Of a stretch of DNA of 64,000 nucleotides, positions 10,106 to 18,722 are shown one piece after another; the first letter of the stretch is position 1, and each line of letters begins with the position of its first letter. The translations under genes and the position numbers were made by a program. Location of the stretch: contig NZ_CP109435.1 of the NCBI RefSeq assembly GCF_036227125.1, forward strand, positions 1,054,001 through 1,118,000. Direction: 5' to 3'. The DNA is from Streptomyces sp. NBC_01485 (lineage in GTDB: Bacteria; Actinomycetota; Actinomycetes; Streptomycetales; Streptomycetaceae). The notes beneath the pieces were generated by a model. It made no database searches, was not told where the DNA came from, and saw only the letters and a list, made by a program, of their open reading frames with translations.

Positions 10106-11791
10106 TCAGGCGCGGGCCAGTCCGGTGCGCAGGACCTGGCGCAGCGTCGACTCGGCGTCCGGGTCCGGGCCGGGCGACCGCCAGGCGACGAACCCGTCGG
10201 GCCTGACGAGTACGGCGCCGCCGCGTGCCGTGCCGTGGCGCTCCGCCCAGTCGGCGTCGTCCTCCGGCTCCAGGTCGGCCTCGGGGCCGCTGCCCACCCG
10301 GTAGGACCGGAGCGGGAGGGACAGCTCCGCGGCGAGGCGGGTCGCGGCCTCGTGCCATCCGCCGCGTCCGGCGCCTTCGCCGCCTCCGCCGGGCTCACCG
10401 GCGTCGCTGAGCAGCACCAGGGACCGTTCGTAGAGGTCGAGGGTGGAGATCCGCTCGCCCGCCCGCCGTACCCACAGGTGGGGCGCCCGGCTGCCGGGCC
10501 GGCCGGTCAGGTCGAGGCCTTCGGGGACGACCGGCTCGGCGGGGTCGGCGCCGACGACGGCGCCCTGCGGGTAGCGGTAGCCGAGGGCCACGTTGAGGAT
10601 GCCCCGCTGGGGGCCGCCGCCGCCCGCGCCGGGCGGCGGGGCGAAGCCGGGGTGACTGTGCTCGGCGGACCGGGCGGCGGCCCGGGCGCTGGTGGCCTCC
10701 GCCACCGGGCGGCGCTCGGCGTCGTAGCTGTCCAGCAGCCCCTCCCCCGCCCAGCCGTCGAGCACCGCGGCCAGTTTCCAGGCGAGGTTGTGCGCGTCCT
10801 GGATGCCGGTGTTGGAGCCGAAGGCCCCGGTCGGGGACATCTCGTGGGCCGAGTCGCCGGCCAGGAACACGCGGCCCGACCGGTAGCTGCGGGCGACGCG
10901 CTGGGCGGCGTGCCAGGGGGCCTTGCCGGTGACCGTCACGTCGAGGTCGGCGACCCCGACGGCCCGGCGGATGTGCTCCACGCACCGCTCGTCGGTGAAC
11001 TCCTCCAGGGTTTCCCCCTGTTCGGGGTGCCAGGGGGCGTGGAACACCCAGTTCTCGACGTTGTCCACCGGCAGCAGGGCGCCGTCGGCGTCCGGGCTGG
11101 TCAGGTAGCAGACGATGAAGCGGCGGTCGCCCACCACGTCGGCGAGGCGGCGGGAGCGGAAGGTGAGGCTGACGTTGTGGAACAGGTCGCCCGGCCCGCT
11201 CTGCCCGATGCCGAGCTGTTCGCGGGCGGGGCTGCGGGGGCCGTCGGCGGCGACGAGGTAGTCCGCGCGGATGGTGGTGTGCTCACCCGTCTCGCGGCTC
11301 TTGACCACCGCGGTGACGCCGGCGGGGTCGCTGTCGAACGACATGAGTTCGGTGGAGAAGCGCAGGTCGCCGCCGTGCCGGACGGCGTGGTCGAGCAGCA
11401 CCGGCTCCAGGTCGTTCTGACTGCACAGGCACCAGCCGCTGGGGCTGAAACGGGCCAGTCCGCCGCCCGGGTCGATGTCCCGGAACAGCCACTCGCCGGC
11501 GTCGCCGACCAGGGTGGGGGCCTGCAGGATGCCGTGGTTGCCGGCCAGGGTGGCGGCGGCCTCCTGGATCGCCCGCTCCACGCCCGCCACCCGGAACAGC
11601 TCCATCGTGCGGACGTTGTTGCCGCGGCCTCGTGGGTGGATGGAGGTGCCGGAATGGCGCTCCACCAGCACGTGCGGCACCCCGAGCCGGCCCAGGAACA
11701 ACGAGGTCGCCAGCCCGACCAGGGAGCCGCCGACGATGAGGACCGGGACCCTGAGGATGTCGGGACCGATCCGTTCGGCTCGTTCGTTCAT
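10106..11791 (-). CDS. FAD-dependent polyketide hydroxylase (WhiE-ORFVIII-like)
   Basis: 561 residues of the class A flavoprotein monooxygenase family (pentachlorophenol hydroxylase/TetX-like). It shows the FAD-binding GxGxxG-type loop (VLIVGGSLVGLATSLFLG), the DG motif YLVAADGPRSPAREQL, and the GD motif GRVFLAGDSAHEMSPTGA. The C-terminal thioredoxin-like domain is also present. The ATG at 11791 is preceded by GGAGG eight bases upstream, better than the longer frame. In S. coelicolor the equivalent hydroxylase is transcribed divergently from the whiE operon. Here it lies upstream on the same strand, separated from the operon by the sortase gene. Confidence 0.87.
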   Translation of the reverse strand: MNERAERIGPDILRVPVLIVGGSLVGLATSLFLGRLGVPHVLVERHSGTSIHPRGRGNNVRTMELFRVAGVERAIQEAAATLAGNHGILQAPTLVGDAGEWLFRDIDPGGGLARFSPSGWCLCSQNDLEPVLLDHAVRHGGDLRFSTELMSFDSDPAGVTAVVKSRETGEHTTIRADYLVAADGPRSPAREQLGIGQSGPGDLFHNVSLTFRSRRLADVVGDRRFIVCYLTSPDADGALLPVDNVENWVFHAPWHPEQGETLEEFTDERCVEHIRRAVGVADLDVTVTGKAPWHAAQRVARSYRSGRVFLAGDSAHEMSPTGAFGSNTGIQDAHNLAWKLAAVLDGWAGEGLLDSYDAERRPVAEATSARAAARSAEHSHPGFAPPPGAGGGGPQRGILNVALGYRYPQGAVVGADPAEPVVPEGLDLTGRPGSRAPHLWVRRAGERISTLDLYERSLVLLSDAGEPGGGGEGAGRGGWHEAATRLAAELSLPLRSYRVGSGPEADLEPEDDADWAERHGTARGGAVLVRPDGFVAWRSPGPDPDAESTLRQVLRTGLARA

Positions 11792-12112
11792 CACACTCGC
11801 CTCCAGCGCGTCGTGTCCGCCGACCCGGCCGGATACGGCGGAGATCCTCATGCATGCCCCGTGGGGCTGACGGCGGCTCAGGCTTCACCCGGCTGCGTCG
11901 CGGGGCCGGCCGGCCGGTCCGCGCCGTTCCGTACCGTTGCGGTCGGACAGAAGTACTTGAAACCCTGATCAGGGGCTGTGGCTGGGCTAGCCTCGATCTT
12001 TGATCGAAAAGAATCGATCGAAACGCACCGACTGACGAACGTAGCTGCACTGACGAACGTACTTACACCGGCTGACGAACCTACTTGCGACGCACATCAC
12101 TTCAGGAGTTCC
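11792..12112. promoter_or_regulatory. Divergent control region with palindrome and three iterated repeats
   Basis: 321 bases between the divergent hydroxylase and Ser/Thr kinase genes. It holds a perfect 12-base palindrome (CCCTGATCAGGG, 11963-11974), a TAGCCT -10-like box at 11988-11993, and two GATCGAAA copies around 12002 and 12017. Three direct copies of CTGACGAAC lie at 12032, 12050 and 12072, followed by GTA or CTA. The spacings of 18 and 22 bases resemble tandem activator or repressor sites ahead of the kinase start. Confidence 0.5.
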
Positions 12113-13912
12113 GTGTCCGACCAGCTGCCGCACTCACCGAACTCCGCCGTGAACGAGGCCGCCGCGCTCCGCCAGACCGGCGCCGCGCCCCTGCGGGTCG
12201 GCGACCCGCCCCGGGTCGGTCCCTTCGTCCCGGTGGCGCTGCTCGGCAGCGGCGGGATGGGCCGCGTCTATCTGGCGCGGGCCGCCGACGACCGTCCCGG
12301 ACTGTTCGCCGTGAAGGTGATCCGGCCCGAGTACGCCGAGGACGTCCAGTTCCAGCACCGGTTCGAACGCGAGGCGGCGGTGCACTCCCGGCTCGGCCCG
12401 CCGCACGCCCCGAGATTAAGCGGCACCGGCTGGGACGGCCAACTGCTGTGGATGGCCACCGAGTACGTCCCCGGACTCGACCTGGCGGAAGCCGTACGCG
12501 AGGGCGGAGCCCTGCCGTCGGCCACCGTCTGGTATCTGATCGCCGAGCTGGGGCGGGCGCTCGCCGCACTCGCCGCCGCGGACGTCGTGCACCGGGACCT
12601 GAAGCCGTCCAACGTGCTGCTGTCGCTCCAGGGCGCGTGGGTGATCGACTTCGGGATCTCGAAGGCCGCGGACGCCAGCGCGATCACCAGCACCGGCAAC
12701 CGGGTCGGCACCCCGGCCTACATGTCGCCGGAGTATCTGCGCACCGGCCAGTGCGACGCTTCGTCCGACGTGTTCTCGCTGGCCGGCACCCTGCTCTACG
12801 CGGCCACCGGGCGGGCCCCGTTCGGCGACGGCACGGGCGTCGACGTGATGCACCGGGTGGCGTTCGAGGAGCCGAACCCGGAGGTGCTCGGCGCGGTGAC
12901 GGCGGCCGACCCCGAGCTGGGGGACCTGCTCGCCGCCTGCCTGGCCAAGGAGCCCGAGCGACGCCCGATCCCGCGGGAGTTGATCGACGCGGCGCTGCCC
13001 CGGGCCGGGAGACCCGGCTGGCCGGAGCCGCTGCGCGGCAGGATCCTGGCCCGGCAGCGGGCGTACGAGACGCTGCGCAGCCTTCCGGTCGAGCGGGCGG
13101 CCGGTCTGCGGCCGTCGGACCACCGGGTGAAGTCGGTGCCGCCGCCCGTGCGGGCGAGCCCGCCGGCCGCGCAGGAATCCGCCGAGGTGCCCGCACCGGA
13201 CTCCGCGGAGGCGGTCTCGTCGACGCCGCCGCCGCCGTCACCGACGCCGGCCCGGCCCGGAAAGCACCGGAAACGGATCCTGGCCGCCGCCGCGGGCACG
13301 GCCCTGTGCGCCGTCGCCGCGGGCACCTTCGTGCTGATGCGCGAGGGCGGTGACGCGAGCGCCACCGCACCGGGGGGCGTCGTGTCGGCGACCGTCACGG
13401 TGCCCGGCGGCGGCGCGACGCCGACGGTGTCCGGCACACCTGACGGGGCGTCCGCCACGGGAGCGTCCAGCAAACGCACCGACGACACGGACGACACCGG
13501 TGCCGCAGGCGGCGACTCCGACGAGGACGCGCCGCCGCCCGGGGCCGCCGCGCCCCCCGGCGACGACCGGCCGGACACCCCCGTCACGGCCCCGGCCGAC
13601 GGCCCCGCGACCTCCGCCCCGGCGGCGACCCCGACCGCCGGCACCGTGCCGAGCGAACCCGCGGCCCCGGCCTGGATCACCGACTGCACGTACTACGCCG
13701 GCAGCCGCCGCACCGTCCCGGGAGACACCGGCAAGCGGGTGCGGCAGGTGCAGTGCATGCTCGGCAAGCGCGGTTACAGCGTGGGCGGTGTGAACGGCGA
13801 CTACGGACCCGACACGGAGGCGGCCGTCAGCAGCTTCCAGGGCGACAAGGGGCTGAAGGTCAACGGCATCATGAACAAGGCCACTTGGACCGCCCTGCGC
13901 GCCACCGACTGA
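12113..13912 (+). CDS. Membrane Ser/Thr protein kinase with extracellular peptidoglycan-binding domain
   Basis: 599 residues from a GTG start with AGGAG four bases upstream. The kinase domain (about 38-290) has the glycine loop LGSGGMGRVYLA, the ATP-binding lysine in FAVKVI, HRDLKPSNV, DFGISKA and GTPAYMSPE, so it should be active. A single transmembrane helix (AAAAGTALCAVAAGTFVLM, about 388-406) is followed by a Pro/Thr/Ala-rich stalk. The C-terminal PG-binding-1-type domain (about 523-599) contains RQVQCMLGKRGYSVGGVNG. It is built to sense the wall and signal inside, using a PG-binding domain instead of PASTA repeats. Codon 102 is TTA, preceded by the rare AGA, which would make synthesis depend on the bldA leucyl-tRNA. 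Confidence 0.88.
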   Translation: MSDQLPHSPNSAVNEAAALRQTGAAPLRVGDPPRVGPFVPVALLGSGGMGRVYLARAADDRPGLFAVKVIRPEYAEDVQFQHRFEREAAVHSRLGPPHAPRLSGTGWDGQLLWMATEYVPGLDLAEAVREGGALPSATVWYLIAELGRALAALAAADVVHRDLKPSNVLLSLQGAWVIDFGISKAADASAITSTGNRVGTPAYMSPEYLRTGQCDASSDVFSLAGTLLYAATGRAPFGDGTGVDVMHRVAFEEPNPEVLGAVTAADPELGDLLAACLAKEPERRPIPRELIDAALPRAGRPGWPEPLRGRILARQRAYETLRSLPVERAAGLRPSDHRVKSVPPPVRASPPAAQESAEVPAPDSAEAVSSTPPPPSPTPARPGKHRKRILAAAAGTALCAVAAGTFVLMREGGDASATAPGGVVSATVTVPGGGATPTVSGTPDGASATGASSKRTDDTDDTGAAGGDSDEDAPPPGAAAPPGDDRPDTPVTAPADGPATSAPAATPTAGTVPSEPAAPAWITDCTYYAGSRRTVPGDTGKRVRQVQCMLGKRGYSVGGVNGDYGPDTEAAVSSFQGDKGLKVNGIMNKATWTALRATD

Positions 13913-13943
13913 CGGCTGAGCGGACCCGCTGCCGTCGCCGTCG

Positions 13944-13999
13944 TCAGCGGGCGTCAGTCAGCGGGCGTCGTTCAGCGGGTGCCGGTCAGCGGGTGAGGT
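13944..13999. repeat. Four tandem 14-bp repeats at the end of the MEDS/HATPase gene
   Basis: TCAGCGGG recurs at 13944, 13958, 13972 and 13986, an exact 14-base period. The fourth copy contains the stop codon and last codons of the minus-strand regulator gene, so the repeat has grown outward from a gene end. Confidence 0.8.
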
Positions 14000-14915
14000 A
14001 GAAGCGGACGGTCGTACCGTCGTCGGCGGTGTGCAGGCGTACCAGGTCGGCCACGTAGTGGACCAGCATCAGGCCGCGGCCGCCGATCTGACCGCGCACG
14101 GGCGGTCTGCGGCCGGCCAGCGGATCGGCCAGCCGGCCCGCGTCCCGGACCTCGCACACGACCTGCCCCGCCTCGGCCCAGACCGCGAGGGTGCCCCGCC
14201 CGCCGCCGTGCACCACGCTGTTGGTCGTCAGCTCCGCCACCGCCAGTTCGGCGTCCGCCAGCCGCTGCCCGGCGAGGCCCAGCCGGCCGGCCGCTCCGAC
14301 GGCGAAGGCGCGGGCGGCGGACAGGTCGTCGGGGCCGAAGGAGCGCACGGAGGCGTCCGGCGCGGGCACCAGCGGCTGGTTGTAGCGGGCGACGACGGAG
14401 CGCCAGTCGTAGGCGTCGCTGGCCCGCTCCGTGCCGCCGGCCATGACGGTCGGGTGGGTGATCCTCGCGTCGGCCAGGATCTCCTGGTCCAGGCGGGCCG
14501 CGTCGTACGGGCACAGGATGGTCACCGGCCGGCCCTCGAAGGCCGCGTTGATCAGCGCCTCGTGCTGCGCGCACGCCGGGTACTCCGCCGCGCTGCGGCC
14601 CGCCCAGATCGGCTCGCCGATGATCCGCACCCGTTCTTGCGGGTGGGCGTCGGCGAACGCGCGGAGCACGCCGGGGATGATCCGGCCCGGGTTGCGGCCC
14701 GCCTCGGTCATGTCCAGCAGACGGACGCCCTCGGCGTCCGCGCCCAGGGCGGTCCTGATCAGCTCCAGGCTGGGGCCGGGCACCGCCACCGCGACCGGCT
14801 CGCCGGCGTCCAGACCGTCCCGCACGAACGACACCGTCCGCGCCACGTACTCCCGCTCGGTGCGGTAGAACATCGCGGGGTGCTCGAACGCCTCGTGCGT
14901 TGCCGCCGGGTTCAT
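13986..14915 (-). CDS. MEDS-domain regulator with C-terminal anti-sigma-type HATPase
   Basis: 309 residues. The N-terminal half (about 8-170) is a MEDS-like sensory domain (HPAMFYRTEREYVARTVSFV, RIIGEPIWAGRSAAEY). The C-terminal 120 residues are an RsbW-like GHKL ATPase with an N box (ELAVAELTTNSVVHGG) and GGRGLMLVHYVADLV. Such proteins are switch kinases that bind sigma factors or STAS antagonists. The start overlaps the stop of the STAS gene (ATGA), fitting a partner-switching pair. The nearby sigma factor at 17 kb is a possible but unproven target. Confidence 0.85.
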   Translation of the reverse strand: MNPAATHEAFEHPAMFYRTEREYVARTVSFVRDGLDAGEPVAVAVPGPSLELIRTALGADAEGVRLLDMTEAGRNPGRIIPGVLRAFADAHPQERVRIIGEPIWAGRSAAEYPACAQHEALINAAFEGRPVTILCPYDAARLDQEILADARITHPTVMAGGTERASDAYDWRSVVARYNQPLVPAPDASVRSFGPDDLSAARAFAVGAAGRLGLAGQRLADAELAVAELTTNSVVHGGGRGTLAVWAEAGQVVCEVRDAGRLADPLAGRRPPVRGQIGGRGLMLVHYVADLVRLHTADDGTTVRFYLTR

Positions 14916-15298
14916 CGCGGCGCCACCTCGATCCGGTGCAGGCCCGGCCAGAACAGGCCCAGCACACGCGGCACCTGCGGCGGCGGATGCTCGACTACCA
15001 CCCGGCCACCGCGCAGGGACAGCGCCGTGACGGCGAGCGCCGCGACCCCGGCCACGTCGACGAACCCGACCTCGGACAGCTCCACATAGGACACGTCGGC
15101 ATGCTCCCGTGCCAGCCCCGCCAGGGCCTGTTCCCACGGCGAACGAGTGACCTCGCTGATCTCGCCTCTGGCCCGGATGCCGGGCCGGCCGGCCAACGGG
15201 CCCACCTCCAGCACGGCCCCGCCGCGCAGCGGCCCGAACCGGTCGGCTCCCCACGAGGCGTCCACCACCCGCGGCCCCCTTCGCTCATCGGCGGTCAC
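14912..15298 (-). CDS. STAS-domain protein, anti-sigma factor antagonist-like
   Basis: About 128 residues from a GTG start. The C-terminal 90 residues form a STAS fold, with the segment VSYVELSEVGFVDVAGVAAL in which Ser or Asp-flanked positions would face the partner kinase. The classic DSSG phosphorylation site is replaced by FVDVAG, so control by phosphorylation may be lost or changed. It is translationally coupled to the MEDS/HATPase gene, which makes that its probable partner. Confidence 0.78.
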   Translation of the reverse strand: MTADERRGPRVVDASWGADRFGPLRGGAVLEVGPLAGRPGIRARGEISEVTRSPWEQALAGLAREHADVSYVELSEVGFVDVAGVAALAVTALSLRGGRVVVEHPPPQVPRVLGLFWPGLHRIEVAPR

Positions 15299-15472
15299 TC
15301 CACCACCGTCCCACACGCAACGCCTACCCACCGCAAGCGGCCTGACGCCGTACCTGAGGCGCATGTGCGAACCGGCGGCGCTGACCGGCGAGGTGGTCTG
15401 CCTCAGCGCCCTGCCGCTCCATCTGACGCCCTGGAGGGGGATCCCCCAGGTCGCCCGACGGACCGGCACCCG

Positions 15473-16627
15473 TCAGGTCGAGTAGTCCGCGTTCAGGCGG
15501 ACGTACCCCTCCGTCAGGTCGCAGCCGTACACCCGGAAGGCGCCGTCGGCGATGCCCAGACCGACCCGGATGAGCACCTCGTCGCCCTTGAGGTGGGCGG
15601 CCACCCGGGACAGGCGGGCCTCGTCCGGCGGCGCCGGGTACACCTCGACGTCCCCGAAGCCGATCGTGACGCGGCCGGGGTCGATGTCGGTGTCGTCCTC
15701 GCACTTGCCGACGGCCATGGCCACCCGCCCCCAGTTGGGGTCGGCGCCGTGCACGGCGGTCTTCACGAGCGGCGAGTTGACGACGACCTTGCCGACCCGT
15801 CTGGCCTGCTCGGCGTCGCGCGCCCCGGTGACCTCCACCTCGATCAGCCTGGTGGCGCCCTCGCCGTCCCGGGCGATGTCCTTGACCAGGTCCAGGGCGA
15901 GTTCGCCGAGGGTCTTCTCGAACTCGGCCAGGTCCACCGGCCCGGCGACACCGTTGGCGAGGACCGCCGCGGTGTCACTGGTGGAGGTGTCGGTGTCGAT
16001 GCTCAGGGCGTTGAAGGTGCGGTCCACCACGCGCCGGAAGAGCGCGTCGAGGTCCGCGGACTCGACCTGTGCGTCGGTGAAGAAGAACGTGAGCAGGGTC
16101 GCCATGTTCGGCTCCATCATGCCGACGCCCTTGGCGACGCCCACCAGGGTCGCCGCTCCGCACCGGGCCGAGCGGGTCTTCGGCCGGGTGTCGGTGGTCA
16201 TGATGGCCCGTGCGGCGGCGGTGAAGTCCGCTCCGTCGAACGGCGCCCGCAGCGCGTCGAGATGGGCTTGCACGGAGGTCATCGGGTAGCGCTGTCCGAT
16301 GAGGCCGGTGGAGGCGATGAGCACCTCCTGCTCGGCGGCGCCGAGGACGCCGGCCACCGCCGCGCGGACGGCTCGCGCGTCACGCAGGCCGTCCTCGCCC
16401 GTCGCGACGTTGGCGTTGCCGGACAGGGCGACGATCGCCCGGCCGGTGCCGGCCGCGGCCGTCTCCCGGCTGAGCACGACGCTCGGGCCGGCGAAGCGGG
16501 ATCGGGTGAACACCGCGCTCAGTGTCGCCGGCACGTCCGAGGCGACCACGAGGAAGTCGTCGCGGTCGGCACGGATCCCGCAGTTCCCGGTGTGTGTGCG
16601 AAACCCTTGCGGTAAAGACACGGTCAT
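15473..16627 (-). CDS. Ornithine/glutamate N-acetyltransferase, OAT2/ArgJ family
   Basis: 384 residues of the self-cleaving ArgJ family. The cleavage site lies in EPNMATLLTFFFTDA, with the nucleophilic Thr after Ala. Other family blocks are SIDTDTSTSDTAAVLANG, VKTAVHGADPNWGRVAMAVG and the C-terminal DLTEGYVRLNADYST. The latter and the TDTSTSDT block look closer to OAT2 (orf6 of clavulanate clusters) than to housekeeping ArgJ. The usual partners argC, argB and argD are absent. Directly upstream lies a broken clavaminate-synthase-type gene. It could still trade acetyl groups between N-acetylornithine and glutamate. Assignment to OAT2 rather than a second ArgJ needs a tree. Confidence 0.85.
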   Translation of the reverse strand: MTVSLPQGFRTHTGNCGIRADRDDFLVVASDVPATLSAVFTRSRFAGPSVVLSRETAAAGTGRAIVALSGNANVATGEDGLRDARAVRAAVAGVLGAAEQEVLIASTGLIGQRYPMTSVQAHLDALRAPFDGADFTAAARAIMTTDTRPKTRSARCGAATLVGVAKGVGMMEPNMATLLTFFFTDAQVESADLDALFRRVVDRTFNALSIDTDTSTSDTAAVLANGVAGPVDLAEFEKTLGELALDLVKDIARDGEGATRLIEVEVTGARDAEQARRVGKVVVNSPLVKTAVHGADPNWGRVAMAVGKCEDDTDIDPGRVTIGFGDVEVYPAPPDEARLSRVAAHLKGDEVLIRVGLGIADGAFRVYGCDLTEGYVRLNADYST

Positions 16628-16673
16628 CCTCGTTCCGGTCCTCTCTGATCAGGTCTGAACTGGGAAAACGATG

Positions 16674-16969
<296 letters not shown>

Positions 16970-16999
16970 TCACATCCTCTAGCGACTGCAACTCTGGTC

Positions 17000-17032
17000 G
17001 ACGTATTTGTCATCTAGGCTGACAAATACGTC
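17000..17032. promoter_or_regulatory. Perfect 13-bp inverted repeat before the sigma-factor gene
   Basis: GACGTATTTGTCA (17000-17012) and its exact reverse complement (17020-17032) flank a 7-base centre. The dyad lies 32 bases ahead of the sigma factor ATG and is unusually AT-rich for this genome. The centre contains TAGGCT, which resembles a -10 box. It is most likely an operator or a promoter with a repressor site over it; a leader hairpin is also possible. Confidence 0.6.
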
Positions 17033-17064
17033 CGCCCCTCAGCAGGCAACTGGAGCGTTCCTCC

Positions 17065-18588
17065 ATGACCGACAGGTCCACTGCCGTGCCCGCCCCATCC
17101 GCTCCGTCCGCCGCCACCGCCGCGTACGCCCGCGTCTACGAGGAGCAGCAACCGCGTCTCGTCGCCTACGCCCGCTCGCTCACCCGGAACGCGTGGACCG
17201 CCGAAGACCTCGTCGCCGAGGCGCACTTCCGCGTCTGGCGGCGGCTGTCCGAAGGGCACGAGATCGACAACGTGCCGGCGTATCTCAAGACGACGGTGCG
17301 GCATCTCGCGATGGCGCCGGGGGGCGCGGCGCGCGAGACGCCGCGGGATCCGCAGACCGAGGACCGGGCCGAGCCGGCCGGGCACGGAGCGGACCCGGCC
17401 GAGCAGGTGTCCAGCGTCGACCTGGTGGTGCGGGTGCTCGGCCAGCTGCCCGAACGCTGGGTGAAGGCGCTGTGGTTGGCGGAGGCGGAGGGCCAGCCGC
17501 TGGCGGCGATCGGGCCGCAGCTCGGCACCAAGGACGGCGCGACGGCCGTCCTGCTGCACCGGGCGCGGGAGGGCATGCGGCAGGCGTTCCTGCGCGCTCA
17601 GACCGGCGCCCCGCAGGACCCGGCGTGCCAGGTCCACTGGGCCCGGATGCCCGCGTACGTCCGGGGCGGGGCGACCGCGCGGCAGAGCGAGCGGCTGCTC
17701 GGCCACGTGGACGCGTGTGACGACTGCCGCAAGCTGCTCGCCTCGCTGATGCAGGCCAACGACCGGCTTCCCGCGCTGGTCGGCCCGGCGCTGCTGGTCC
17801 TCGCGGTGGGCGGCACGGGCAAGTTCCTCCTGGCCTTCGCCGCCGGGTCCACCGGTGCGGCGACGACCGCTGCCGGCGCGGCGGGCTGGCACGGCGCCGG
17901 GCTGCTGCACGGGGTGCGGCAGGCCGCGGTCGGCGGCGCGAAGGCGCCCGTGGCGGTGACGGCCGGCACGCTCGTGGCGGGCGCCGCCGCGGTCGTCCTC
18001 GTCCTCGGCTGGTCCGACTCCGCTCCGGTACCGGTGCAGCGGGTGCCGGTGGCCGAGGCGCCCGCGGCCCAAGTCCCGCTGTCCGAGGCCCCGGTGGCCA
18101 CGACGGCCGAGGCACCGCCTTCGCCGGCCGCCGTCCCGGCCGTGGCCCCCGGGGACGACGGCCCGTCCACCCGGGTGACCGACGCCCGGGCGACGACCCC
18201 CCGGCCGGACGCCACCCCTCCGCTCCCCTCCCCCTCGAACACCCCTGGCGCAGCCGAACCGGCCCAGCCGCAGCCCACCCCGGCCGGCAGCCCCACGGCG
18301 ACTCCTGGTGGCACGACACCCGAAGAACCCCCGTACGGCGAAGGCACACCGGAAACACCGGACCCCTCTACGTCATCCCCCGCCCCGGTGCCCGCCCCCG
18401 CCCCCTCCTCCGTGACGCCGCAGACCGATGGGGGCAGCGCCCCGGACCCCAGTGGAGCCGACGGACCGGACTGCACGCCCGGTGCCCCGCACACCGGGCA
18501 CGGAGGCTCTTCGAGCCACAACCACGGCAACGGCAACGGCCACAAGGGGAAGGGCGACCGAACCGGTTCCGGTCACACCGGGCACTGA
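17065..18588 (+). CDS. ECF-like sigma factor fused to zinc-finger anti-sigma-like region and membrane/His-rich tail
   Basis: 507 residues, more than twice a normal ECF sigma. Region 2 is about 20-85 (QPRLVAYARSLTRNAWTAED), region 4 about 130-180 (LPERWVKALWLAEAEG). Next comes a zf-HC2/ZAS-like segment with the HxxxCxxC pattern (HVDACDDCRKLL). One or two hydrophobic helices follow (about 236-260 and 293-315), then a 150-residue Pro/Thr-rich stretch and a Gly/His-rich end. A sigma factor tied to its own membrane anchor could be held at the membrane and freed by proteolysis; this is inference. A perfect inverted repeat lies just upstream. The His-rich tail suggests metal sensing on the outside. 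Confidence 0.83.
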   Translation: MTDRSTAVPAPSAPSAATAAYARVYEEQQPRLVAYARSLTRNAWTAEDLVAEAHFRVWRRLSEGHEIDNVPAYLKTTVRHLAMAPGGAARETPRDPQTEDRAEPAGHGADPAEQVSSVDLVVRVLGQLPERWVKALWLAEAEGQPLAAIGPQLGTKDGATAVLLHRAREGMRQAFLRAQTGAPQDPACQVHWARMPAYVRGGATARQSERLLGHVDACDDCRKLLASLMQANDRLPALVGPALLVLAVGGTGKFLLAFAAGSTGAATTAAGAAGWHGAGLLHGVRQAAVGGAKAPVAVTAGTLVAGAAAVVLVLGWSDSAPVPVQRVPVAEAPAAQVPLSEAPVATTAEAPPSPAAVPAVAPGDDGPSTRVTDARATTPRPDATPPLPSPSNTPGAAEPAQPQPTPAGSPTATPGGTTPEEPPYGEGTPETPDPSTSSPAPVPAPAPSSVTPQTDGGSAPDPSGADGPDCTPGAPHTGHGGSSSHNHGNGNGHKGKGDRTGSGHTGH

Positions 18589-18722
18589 CGACAGGGCCGC
18601 CGCGGCCGGGGCGGCGGGGGCGTCTCCGATGTCGGGGGTGCCCCAACCGCCCGGCCCAACCGCCCGGCCCGACGGCCTTCTTGCTTGCCGTCGGCTCGGC
18701 GGGCCCAGGGCACCCGCGTCGG

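Noticed and set aside
15473..16627. Housekeeping argJ in an arginine operon
   Set aside because: No argC, argB, argD or argR nearby and the C-terminal blocks look OAT2-like; kept as OAT2/ArgJ family without a gene symbol.
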